DNA of 7,468 bases, taken from the NCBI GenBank assembly GCA_003233615.1, contig QIMB01000090.1, forward strand, positions 1 through 7,468, written 5' to 3'. The position numbers were made by a program, and so were the translations under genes. Positions 1 to 6,674 of this stretch are shown here, piece after piece. Position 1 is the stretch's first letter. Every line of letters begins with the position of its first letter. The DNA is from Nitrospirota bacterium. Lineage in GTDB: Bacteria; Nitrospirota; Nitrospiria; Nitrospirales; UBA8639. A model generated the notes under the pieces. The model saw only the letters and a program-made list of their open reading frames with translations. It made no database searches and had not been told where the DNA came from.

Positions 1-1536
1 GGATGGGGTTTGTGAATGGAGATAGGCATGATGGTCGTGCATCAATGCTCCAGGAGGCAGCATCTCCCATAAGGAGCCAAGTTTTTTTTGGATTTTTCTG
101 CGGTAATAGGACGGCAATTCCGTCGTCTCACCTTCCATGAATTGCCTGACGCCAGAATGGCTGCTATCAAGGCGTTCTCGAATATTCTTGTGATATGAAA
201 TTCGCCCGAATCCCCCTGTGGAGATCGACCGTACTAAATTATACCATTTGGGAATCATCCCCCTGTTTCGCATAAATCGCGTGGCAATCATGGGCCAGGA
301 AAAGGCATGTTCCGAAATATCAATGACATGATCATAAAATTCCGGCCAGGCATAATGTTTAGGTCTGACATTCATGGAATGATTGTTGTCAAGAAAATGA
401 AATGGAAAAGGAAGCACGCGACCATCCTGTTGCAGCGTCAAATTATACGGGGCAGATTGGCCATAAGCGGTCAGCAAGGAAAAGGCCGGAAAAGCGCCAG
501 GCGCTGCATCCAAAAATTGCTTGGTTAATTCAAACGGCTCCGCTCCTTGGTCACAGTCCATCCCCAACACAAAGTTCACTTGTACATAGGGGATATACCG
601 AAGAATCATATTAATATGATCCGCGACTTTCTTGACCTTCTCTTCGCCCTTTTGTTGCCCGGTCTTAGACTTACCCCCCATGTCGTACCATGACTCGACG
701 CCCGGCAACATGGCTCGAAATCCATTCTTTTTTAACCGATCCAAATGCGGCTCTGATAATATCGAGAGCGTACTTTCAGCGATAAAATCAATGCGATTCG
801 GCGGAATGGCTGTTTCGATCGCACACATGTAATCTTCAAATCTGACGCCGAAGTTTGGATCGTGCCACGCGACGATCGGGTGTTTCAATTTTGTCAGGAG
901 AAATTTTAGATCCTCAGTAATCTGATCGAAGGACAACGGTTGGTAGTCAACCTCTGCATCCACACAAAAGCCGCAGGTGTACGGACACCCCATGCTCCCG
1001 ATCATCGGAACGATTTGAAAAGGGATCGGCGCCTTATCTATGGTTGGCTCGATAAACTTCCATCGCTCCTTGACACCCGGCAATTCCCTTGGCTGCTGAG
1101 CGGCTTGAACATGTAGGCCCACTGGTCGATTGGGAGCACATTCAGACAGAATGTCATGGATCAGCGATTTGTCCGTAAACCCCAGCACATAGTCAAAGTA
1201 TCGTGCAGAATCTTGAGGGTAGCTTCTCGCGTGTGGCCCGCCCAGGACTGTGACTGCGCCACGAGCCCGAAACATGTGACTAATGGCATAGGCTGTCAGG
1301 GCTGAACGGGTAAAGGCCCCGATAATGACAATATCTGTCTCTTCTAATAGTTCCTGATGTAGATCTTCGCGCCCTGTGTAACAAATAAACCGTACGTGAT
1401 GACCCAATTCTTCACACCATACCCCCACCACCTGAGGCATAATACTCGCCAAATTATGATTCATAACCCGCGCATACAGCGAGTCAGTGGGACCTTTCGT
1501 CACCAAATCTATAATCGTTACCCGCAGTGGGCGCAT
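1..1536 (-). CDS. Cobalamin-binding radical SAM protein, C-terminus cut off by the window edge
   Basis: Read on the minus strand, 512 codons run from an ATG at 1536-1534 to the window edge without a stop, so the C-terminus is missing. Residues 1-120 form an alpha/beta domain typical of B12-binding radical SAM enzymes, with alternating strands such as TDIVIIGAF (68-75) and VTVLGGPHA (95-103); the DxHxxG cobalamin-ligand motif is not seen, as is common in this group. The radical SAM core follows: C184, C188 and C191 (GCPYTCGFC) make the CxxxCxxC site that binds the 4Fe-4S cluster and, by family knowledge, cleaves S-adenosylmethionine. Core strands include WHDPNFGV (224-231) and VNFVLGMD (320-327). 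GGGAG at 1542-1546 lies 5 bases before the ATG and supports this start; an ATG at 1540 is out of frame and soon stops. Substrate is unknown: members methylate or rearrange unactivated carbons in lipids, cofactors and natural products. No partner gene beside it helps. The fold assignment is firm; the reaction is not. Confidence 0.9.
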   Translation of the reverse strand, partial: MRPLRVTIIDLVTKGPTDSLYARVMNHNLASIMPQVVGVWCEELGHHVRFICYTGREDLHQELLEETDIVIIGAFTRSALTAYAISHMFRARGAVTVLGGPHARSYPQDSARYFDYVLGFTDKSLIHDILSECAPNRPVGLHVQAAQQPRELPGVKERWKFIEPTIDKAPIPFQIVPMIGSMGCPYTCGFCVDAEVDYQPLSFDQITEDLKFLLTKLKHPIVAWHDPNFGVRFEDYMCAIETAIPPNRIDFIAESTLSILSEPHLDRLKKNGFRAMLPGVESWYDMGGKSKTGQQKGEEKVKKVADHINMILRYIPYVQVNFVLGMDCDQGAEPFELTKQFLDAAPGAFPAFSLLTAYGQSAPYNLTLQQDGRVLPFPFHFLDNNHSMNVRPKHYAWPEFYDHVIDISEHAFSWPMIATRFMRNRGMIPKWYNLVRSISTGGFGRISYHKNIRERLDSSHSGVRQFMEGETTELPSYYRRKIQKKLGSLWEMLPPGALMHDHHAYLHSQTPS

Positions 1537-1632
1537 ACATACTCCCAAAGAAAAAATGACATGCGTGCAAAAAGTGTGTTGTGTACGGGAGGGAAAAAGA
1601 GGGGAAGGCCTCCAGACAGCAGACAACTAGAG

Positions 1633-1661
1633 ACACTATCTGAAAGGTGGTATAAGGTCAA
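1633..1661 (-). promoter_or_regulatory. Candidate sigma-70-type promoter for the radical SAM gene
   Basis: On the minus strand, TTGACC (1656-1661, five of six matches to the -35 consensus) is followed after exactly 17 bases by TAGTGT (1633-1638, three of six matches to the -10 consensus). Transcription would begin near 1626, giving a leader of about 90 bases before the ATG at 1536. The strong -35 and ideal spacing favour it; the weak -10 leaves it uncertain. It overlaps the 3' end of the small ORF at 1658-1804. Confidence 0.35.
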
Positions 1662-1804
1662 GGAAAGATACACGTGGCTATGAGCATTACCATGTAATCA
1701 TATTCCACGAAACTGGCACCCTCTGCCTTCGATTGATACCGAGAACACGACCGATCGTGATGCTCTGGAGGAAATGTCGCTATGGTAACCGTTGGAATAT
1801 TCAT
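1658..1804 (-). CDS. 48-codon ORF ending in an Flp/TadE prepilin-like motif; possible remnant
   Basis: ATG at 1804-1802 to TGA at 1660-1658 encodes 48 residues. Residues 28-35 read EGASFVEY, which fits the class IVb (Flp/TadE) prepilin signature: Gly at -1 (G29), then Glu at +5 (E34) and Tyr at +6 (Y35), as recognised by TadV-type prepilin peptidases. A hydrophobic run, MVMLIATCIF (38-47), follows, but the ORF then stops; real Flp pilins have about 20 hydrophobic residues and usually a longer tail. The 29-residue leader, containing paired His and several polar residues, is also unusual. A weak AGG (1810-1812) stands five bases before the ATG. No tad or cpa genes are visible nearby. It may be a truncated pilin remnant, a frame-shifted relic, or chance; I lean to relic or chance. 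The candidate promoter of the next gene overlaps its 3' end. Confidence 0.2.
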   Translation of the reverse strand: MNIPTVTIATFPPEHHDRSCSRYQSKAEGASFVEYDYMVMLIATCIFP

Positions 1805-2109
1805 TGCCACCTGATATATTGGGAAAGTTAAAAAATCTGCCAGCGGCGTTCTCGCCTAAAGGGCGGAGGGATTATTAGAACTTTCCACTCATTCCTGCGC
1901 TATTCTCAGCAGATCGTATCGACGTAAAGCAAAAACTTTTCAGGGGGGTTGCCGCAAACAGCAAGATTGTTTTGATTGCGCTAAGATCCGTTTCACGTCC
2001 AATAGTCCCCACTACTCGCCTTATATCGTCGAACAATCTGACTCAAACCTGCACCACCTCGTGACGATCACGAATCTCAGACGGGCGCCTGACCTTCTGT
2101 CTATCCAAT
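1805..2109. other. Intergenic stretch downstream of lhr with no recognised gene
   Basis: About 300 bases between the lhr stop and the small prepilin-like ORF. I find no convincing coding frame on either strand and no RNA gene. It holds a perfect 6-bp dyad at 2059-2073. It also holds a GC-rich stretch at 1839-1870 where a 4-bp hairpin (GGCG-TTCT-CGCC, 1845-1856) precedes six T residues on the minus strand (1830-1835). The hairpin is short and nine bases separate it from the T run, so it is only a weak candidate for the lhr terminator. Confidence 0.5.
2059..2073. repeat. Perfect 6-bp inverted repeat downstream of lhr
   Basis: TCGTGA and TCACGA flank a 3-base centre (CGA on the plus strand). 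No T run follows on the minus strand, so it is not a standard intrinsic terminator. It lies 36 bases after the lhr stop codon and could be an mRNA 3'-end hairpin, a protein-binding operator half-site pair, or chance. Confidence 0.3.
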
Positions 2110-5100
2110 TTAGGCTAGACTCATGACGTGTTGTGAATCAGATACGTGTACTCCGTCTCGAAAGAGAATGGGTTGGGACGTATGGGAGGAAATGCGATCG
2201 CCAGGGAGAATGATGCCGACAAGATTGAGGGGATCTGCTGGTGAAAGGCGTACATCTTGAGCTCCAGCCTGTGGATCTCGACGGACGGCCCGCAAAGCTT
2301 CCACCGCTTCAGGTAAGGCGAATTGTTCGCCTGTAAAACCTCCCACAAAACGTCCGCCACGTATTTCACCACGCCATTCCATTTTTCGATACTGACTGAG
2401 TAACTCTCGCCACGTCACAGGGAGAGATTCGCGTTTCAACACATCCCGAAAGACGACTCCGTAGCGGCGCGCCAATTGTTTGGCCCACTGTTCATGCGGA
2501 TGGATTAACGGAGACGTATCTGTGTCCACATCATCAGCATGTGATTCAAGCAATGACCAACGTCCTACACTATGACGCGCTCGCCGTGCACGATCTTTCC
2601 CTACAGCCCGACGACGGCGAGGATCTAACAGCGCCCGTAAGGGATCAAACCCATCCGCTGTCACCAATCCTGCGGCTACAAGTTCCCACAGAGCATGTTC
2701 TATTTCTGCCGCTAAATGTCCGGTCCGAGTGATCAGGTCTGAGAAGAAACACGCACCTCGCTGTTCCAAATAGTCATAGAGAGCTTGAGCCACACTACTC
2801 ACACTCAACCGAACCCCAAGTGGTCCCGACACGATCCCAGGTCGAGCGAGTGGCAACATCCACGCAATATCGTCTCTCCGAACAAAACTAATGGGTGCCA
2901 TGCTCGTCGGCGTCAGTCGTCGGAGCGACTCGCCTTCCACAACCGATCTCAGGTTCGGCTTCATATCAGGTGGTGTGAGCCGACCCCACGCCACTTCCCC
3001 TCGCAAGCACAGATTATCAAGCCATTCCGTTTTGTAATTGGCCACACGCGCTTTGAGAAGAGAGGACTCCCAAGCTGAAGCCGCGGTTTCATACCCGGCT
3101 AACTGGGCAATGATTTCACGAAGTCCCGCTTCACCATGAAGTTGTGATCCTGGCGCACAATGCTGCCACCGAAAGAGAAATCGCATGAAATCTGAAGCCG
3201 CCACCGGTTCGATTTCTCGGCGTAACGCCGTCACAGTTCGGCGATGAATGCGGGCGAGAAGGCTGCGATCGCACCATTCGACTGGTTGTGTTTGGGCGTC
3301 TTTACCCTCACCCCCGCCCTCTCCCTGGAAGGGAGAGGGGGTATGAAAATAATCAGGACGGAAGTGGCCACGCAGGACTTGGCCTTGGTTCTCCAACTGC
3401 AACAGAGCTTGATGCATCTGTGTATGAGAAATTCCGAGACGCTCTGATAATTCCTTTGACGTCACAGGCCCAATGTGAGGCATCCACCCTTGCACCACAT
3501 ACAGCGCTGCCGATTCAGCCGTTGGGATTTCATCCTCATTAGTATTCATCGCAGATGCATCTGGTGCTCCGGCACATATGTCTACCTGAGAAAACAACGC
3601 TTGGATTTTTGAGACATGTTCATATGTCGTCCATCCCTCTAACACATCAGTGCCTGAAGAATTTTCCGGTTTGACGCGAAGAACCAACACGCGTCTTTTC
3701 GCCACCAGACTTTCTAAGTCATCTCGCCAAGGCTCCCCGTCACGAGTTGGTAGCCACCCCATCACCTGTAACACATCAAAAAGTTCGTCCTCGTCTCGTA
3801 CTGTCGGCCAGGCTTCTTCACGAACCGCCTCAATTGCGGCGGCATCCAATGTCCCAATGCTTCCATCGAACTGCGTCGGTAAGGTTCGCCGAAGATTCAC
3901 AGCACGCGCACGTCGTTCCTCCAATGGCGCATCATCCAAGAACGCATAGGGATTGGCATTCAAAATTTCATGCGCGAAGGGAGACGGCACCGGGGATTCC
4001 ACGACTCGAACCTGAATGGCTCTCGACTCTATGTGCTCTAAAACCTGACGTAGACCCTCGAGATCCATGGCTTCGGTAAGACAATCTCGAAGTGTTTCCT
4101 GCACGAGCGGATGCTCCGGCACCGGAATATCCCCAACATGATTATCGCCACAGGCTGCCGCCATCGGAAACGCCGCCGCAAGCAAATCTTCAGCTCGCAT
4201 TCGTTGGAGATGGACTGGCACCCGCTTGCCATTGTGAAACCGCAATAGGGCCAGTGAACGGCTGACATTCCATCGCCAGCGTGTGACAAACAGCGGAGTT
4301 GCCAGCGTGGCCTGAATGAGCACATCACGCACAGTCTTGGGTTGAAGAAATTGGAAAATGGTCTCTAGAGGAAAGCTATGTTGTTCACCGAGAGAAAGAA
4401 CCAACCCATCATCAGTAGCCGCGGCTTGCAATTCAAAATCAAAATTCAGACAAAAGCGCTTGCGTAATGCCAAGCCCCAGGCACGATTCAGTCGCCCTCC
4501 AAACGGCGCATGCAACACCAGTTGCATCCCACCAGCCTCATCAAAAAAGCGTTCAGCAATAATACAGTCCTGCGTCGGCACTTCCCCTAAAATTTGCACG
4601 CCGCCAGCCACATACGCCAACAATTGATCGGCTCCTGCTCCATCAACTCCGCATTCCTCAGAAAACCACTGACGTGCCGAAGCATCCCCTGGCTTCGCCC
4701 CGTTCTCCAACAGTTGATGAATGGCTCGCCTCACATCAGCCACCGCCTGCGAAAGCTCTCGAGATCGTGATGGGGCTTCACCTCGCCAAAAAGGAATATT
4801 CGGTGGTTGGCCATGCGCATCTTCGACTCGGACCTTTCCCGTTTCAATAGCTCTGATACGCCACGACGTGGTTCCCAGCAACATGATGTCACCAGCCAAA
4901 CTCTCAATCGCAAAATCTTCATCGACAGTGCCAACAACGGTTCCATCAGGTTCGACCACGACAGAATACGTCGCCGTATCAGGAATGGCCCCGCCAGAGG
5001 TTAACGCCGCCAACCGACCACCACGTCGAGGCCGCAGTCGGCCCTCGCGACGGTCATAACTCAAGAAGGCATACAAACGCCTCCGTCCAGGCACAAAGCC

Positions 5101-6501
5101 TTCGGCAATGAGTTCCACCAAGGATTCAAACTCTTCCCAGGTGATTTCTCGATACGGATAGGCCGACCGGCACATATCATAGAGGTCTCGTACATCCCAT
5201 TCTTGGGCAGCCACTTCTGCGATCACATGTTGCATGAGAATATCCAGAGGAGCCGACGGGATCTCAATGGTTTCCAATTGCCCTTGCCGAATGGCTCGCA
5301 CCACGGCTGCACATTCCACCAACTCATCTCGCGTTGTACAAAACACTCGTCCCTTCGGAATCGCCCCGACCCAATGGCCTGCCCGTCCCACGCGCTGCAG
5401 ACAGGTAGCAATGGCACGAGGCGAACCAATCTGGCAGACGACATCAATAAACCCGATATCGATGCCCAACTCCAACGACGCCGTTGCTACCATCACCTTA
5501 ATGTGTCCGGTTTTCAAACGTTCTTCAGCAGCAAGCCGTAGGTTTCTCGACAAACTCCCATGATGCGACGCCACGTGATTCTCGCCCAACCGTTCACTGA
5601 GATGATGCGCAAGACGTTCGGCTAAACGCCGCGTATTCACAAACACCAACGTGGAACGATGTTGTTCGGCAATGGCTGCAATACGGTCATAGACCTCCGA
5701 CCAAATCGCATTCGTCGCGATAGCGCCTAATTCATCATTGGGCACTTCCACTTGCAAATCCAGCGTTCGTCGATGTCCCACATCAACAATATGACAATGC
5801 GATGATTCAAAGAGTGAAGATTGCCGATTCTTTTTACGGTGAGAAGGCTCTCCTACAAGGAACTGCGCAATCTGTTCCAAGGGACGCTGTGTGGCCGACA
5901 GACCAATGCGAACTAAATGTTGTGTGGTCACCGCATCCAACCGCTCTAAGGACAACGCCAAATGGGAGCCCCGTTTATTCGGTGCCAGGGCATGAATTTC
6001 ATCGACGATGATCGTATGCACACCCGTCAATAATTCCCGACTGCGCTTGGCCGTCACCATTAGAAATAAGGTTTCTGGAGTCGTGACGAGAATATGGGGC
6101 GGATGCTTGAGCAGTCGTTGGCGCTGCGCGGGAGGGGTATCACCGGTTCGAACCTCGACCCGAATATTCGGACTCAGCAAACCGGCAGACAACGCAAGCT
6201 GACTAATCTCATCTAACGGCTGTTGCAAATTTTTGTGGATATCATGACTCAGGGCCCGAAGGGGTGACACGTAGACAACTTGGATGCCATCCACCAATTC
6301 CCCATGGATCGCCTGATGCAACAATCGGTCGATACAGGTCAGAAACGCAGAAAGGGTTTTCCCTGAGCCGGTAGGAGCTGAAATCAGCGCATGCTTCCCG
6401 GACTGAATCGCCGGCCAACTCGCCCGCTGCACATCTGTCGGCTCTCCCAACGTCGTCGAGAACCATTCTTGAATCACCGGATGAAACGATTGCAACGGCA
6501 T
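2110..6501 (-). CDS. lhr: Lhr-type long superfamily 2 ATP-dependent helicase
   Basis: Complete 1463-residue protein, close to the roughly 1500 residues of full-length bacterial Lhr. Lhr enzymes are 3'-to-5' single-strand DNA translocases that unwind duplexes, preferring RNA:DNA hybrids, and serve in DNA repair in the cytoplasm. Visible motifs in order: Q-motif region PTDVQ (21-25), Walker A SAPTGSGKT (41-49), motif Ia SPLRAL (79-84), Walker B DEIH (167-170), motif III SAT (202-204), motif IV around LVFVNTRRLAERLA, motif V TASLELGIDIG (340-350) and motif VI QRVGRAGH (369-376). A winged-helix and the Lhr-specific DEAD-associated region follow (about 410-900, with HAPFGGRLNRAWGLALRKRF at 664-683). 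The long C-terminal region contains EWCDRSLLARIHRRT (1075-1089), DFMRFLFRWQH (1104-1114) and DPLNLVG (1423-1429). This half is reported to carry uracil-DNA glycosylase activity in the E. coli protein. GAGGG at 6509-6513, seven bases before the ATG, and the match to Lhr N-termini fix the start. A palindromic repeat is inserted in frame at residues 1053-1066. No ligase, exonuclease or phosphoesterase partner lies beside it. Confidence 0.97.
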   Translation of the reverse strand: MPLQSFHPVIQEWFSTTLGEPTDVQRASWPAIQSGKHALISAPTGSGKTLSAFLTCIDRLLHQAIHGELVDGIQVVYVSPLRALSHDIHKNLQQPLDEISQLALSAGLLSPNIRVEVRTGDTPPAQRQRLLKHPPHILVTTPETLFLMVTAKRSRELLTGVHTIIVDEIHALAPNKRGSHLALSLERLDAVTTQHLVRIGLSATQRPLEQIAQFLVGEPSHRKKNRQSSLFESSHCHIVDVGHRRTLDLQVEVPNDELGAIATNAIWSEVYDRIAAIAEQHRSTLVFVNTRRLAERLAHHLSERLGENHVASHHGSLSRNLRLAAEERLKTGHIKVMVATASLELGIDIGFIDVVCQIGSPRAIATCLQRVGRAGHWVGAIPKGRVFCTTRDELVECAAVVRAIRQGQLETIEIPSAPLDILMQHVIAEVAAQEWDVRDLYDMCRSAYPYREITWEEFESLVELIAEGFVPGRRRLYAFLSYDRREGRLRPRRGGRLAALTSGGAIPDTATYSVVVEPDGTVVGTVDEDFAIESLAGDIMLLGTTSWRIRAIETGKVRVEDAHGQPPNIPFWRGEAPSRSRELSQAVADVRRAIHQLLENGAKPGDASARQWFSEECGVDGAGADQLLAYVAGGVQILGEVPTQDCIIAERFFDEAGGMQLVLHAPFGGRLNRAWGLALRKRFCLNFDFELQAAATDDGLVLSLGEQHSFPLETIFQFLQPKTVRDVLIQATLATPLFVTRWRWNVSRSLALLRFHNGKRVPVHLQRMRAEDLLAAAFPMAAACGDNHVGDIPVPEHPLVQETLRDCLTEAMDLEGLRQVLEHIESRAIQVRVVESPVPSPFAHEILNANPYAFLDDAPLEERRARAVNLRRTLPTQFDGSIGTLDAAAIEAVREEAWPTVRDEDELFDVLQVMGWLPTRDGEPWRDDLESLVAKRRVLVLRVKPENSSGTDVLEGWTTYEHVSKIQALFSQVDICAGAPDASAMNTNEDEIPTAESAALYVVQGWMPHIGPVTSKELSERLGISHTQMHQALLQLENQGQVLRGHFRPDYFHTPSPFQGEGGGEGKDAQTQPVEWCDRSLLARIHRRTVTALRREIEPVAASDFMRFLFRWQHCAPGSQLHGEAGLREIIAQLAGYETAASAWESSLLKARVANYKTEWLDNLCLRGEVAWGRLTPPDMKPNLRSVVEGESLRRLTPTSMAPISFVRRDDIAWMLPLARPGIVSGPLGVRLSVSSVAQALYDYLEQRGACFFSDLITRTGHLAAEIEHALWELVAAGLVTADGFDPLRALLDPRRRRAVGKDRARRARHSVGRWSLLESHADDVDTDTSPLIHPHEQWAKQLARRYGVVFRDVLKRESLPVTWRELLSQYRKMEWRGEIRGGRFVGGFTGEQFALPEAVEALRAVRRDPQAGAQDVRLSPADPLNLVGIILPGDRISSHTSQPILFRDGVHVSDSQHVMSLA
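3305..3342. repeat. REP-like palindromic element embedded in frame in lhr
   Basis: The core is CCCTCTCCC (3317-3325), a 5-base loop TGGAA, and GGGAGAGGG (3331-3339): a perfect 9-bp stem, with C-rich and G-rich flanks extending it. I recognise this as a widespread intergenic repeat that gives translations such as PLPSRERAGVRV and SPFQGEGGGEG when it falls in coding frames; both can be read here on the minus strand. In lhr it supplies HTPSPFQGEGGGEG (residues 1053-1066), between GHFRPDYF and VEWCDRSLLARIHRR. In relatives, as I recall, these two blocks are joined by only a short linker. The reading frame stays open on both sides, so helicase coding is kept. The exact ends of the element are estimated; no target-site duplication is evident. 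It is non-autonomous and encodes nothing of its own. Confidence 0.8.
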
Positions 6502-6508
6502 GGATCAG

Positions 6509-6513
6509 CCCTC
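6509..6513 (-). promoter_or_regulatory. Shine-Dalgarno sequence deciding the lhr start
   Basis: GAGGG on the minus strand, followed by seven bases and the ATG at 6501-6499. It supports this start rather than any internal one, in agreement with the protein beginning just before the conserved N-terminal FHP...WF segment of Lhr proteins. Confidence 0.7.
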
Positions 6514-6520
6514 ATTCTCG

Positions 6521-6574
6521 CTAGAGAAGCAATGTCAAGATTGTAGCAAGTCCTGGGAAGCAATCCATATTCAC
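6521..6574 (-). CDS. Possible 17-residue leader ORF upstream of lhr
   Basis: A near-perfect Shine-Dalgarno, AAAGGAGGGG (6579-6588), stands upstream of GTG (6574-6572), with six bases between GGAGG and the GTG. An in-frame ATG follows at 6568-6566. The ORF reads MNMDCFPGLATILTLLL and stops with TAG at 6523-6521, 19 bases before the lhr ATG and out of frame with lhr. The C-terminal half is hydrophobic (LATILTLLL). It could be a leader peptide coupling translation to lhr, a tiny membrane peptide, or simply a purine-rich stretch by chance. The extended -10 element at 6540-6548 lies inside it, so it would be translated only from transcripts that start further upstream, for example read-through from the gene at 6675. 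I do not recognise the peptide. Confidence 0.25.
   Translation of the reverse strand: MNMDCFPGLATILTLLL
6540..6548 (-). promoter_or_regulatory. Candidate extended -10 promoter element for lhr
   Basis: TGCTACAAT on the minus strand fits the TGnTATAAT extended -10 form with one mismatch in the hexamer. The -35 position at 17-base spacing (ATGGAT, 6563-6568) matches only half the consensus, which extended -10 promoters tolerate. Transcription would start near 6533, leaving a leader of about 30 bases that contains the lhr ribosome binding site. Confidence 0.35.
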
Positions 6575-6674
6575 ACTTCCCCTCCTTTGCAAATAAAAGG
6601 CGCACCCTACAGAGCGTAATAGCACGATTCAGGGGAGATAGAATCTCAAACGAGCCGATATATTTCCCTTTGTA

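Noticed and set aside
1396..1683. Plus-strand 95-codon ORF with an AT-hook-like KKRGRPP stretch
   Set aside because: Half of it is antisense to the start of the radical SAM gene, its composition is rich in Arg, His and Gln as is typical of shadow frames, and no ribosome site or family resemblance supports it. The KRGRPP match is short enough to be chance.
1830..1856. GGCG-TTCT-CGCC hairpin followed by six T on the minus strand, considered as the lhr terminator
   Set aside because: The stem is four base pairs and is separated from the T run by nine bases, and it lies more than 250 bases past the lhr stop; too weak to annotate on its own.
2121..2372. Minus-strand 83-codon ORF overlapping the 3' end of lhr
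   Set aside because: It is out of frame within lhr, whose C-terminal motif DPLNLVG is conserved in the family; there is no sign of a separate protein.
3244..3542. Plus-strand ORFs containing LTPALSLEGRG and PHPRPLPGRERG
   Set aside because: These are antisense readings of the palindromic repeat inside lhr, which stays open in several frames. The well-supported lhr frame on the opposite strand explains the region.
4721..5059. Long plus-strand open frames within the helicase region
   Set aside because: They lie antisense to conserved Lhr domains and show no domain or motif of their own.
6635..6647. GAGAT-AGA-ATCTC hairpin after the gene at 6675, considered as a terminator
   Set aside because: The stem is only 5 bp and AT-containing, and no T run follows on the minus strand, so it does not qualify as an intrinsic terminator.
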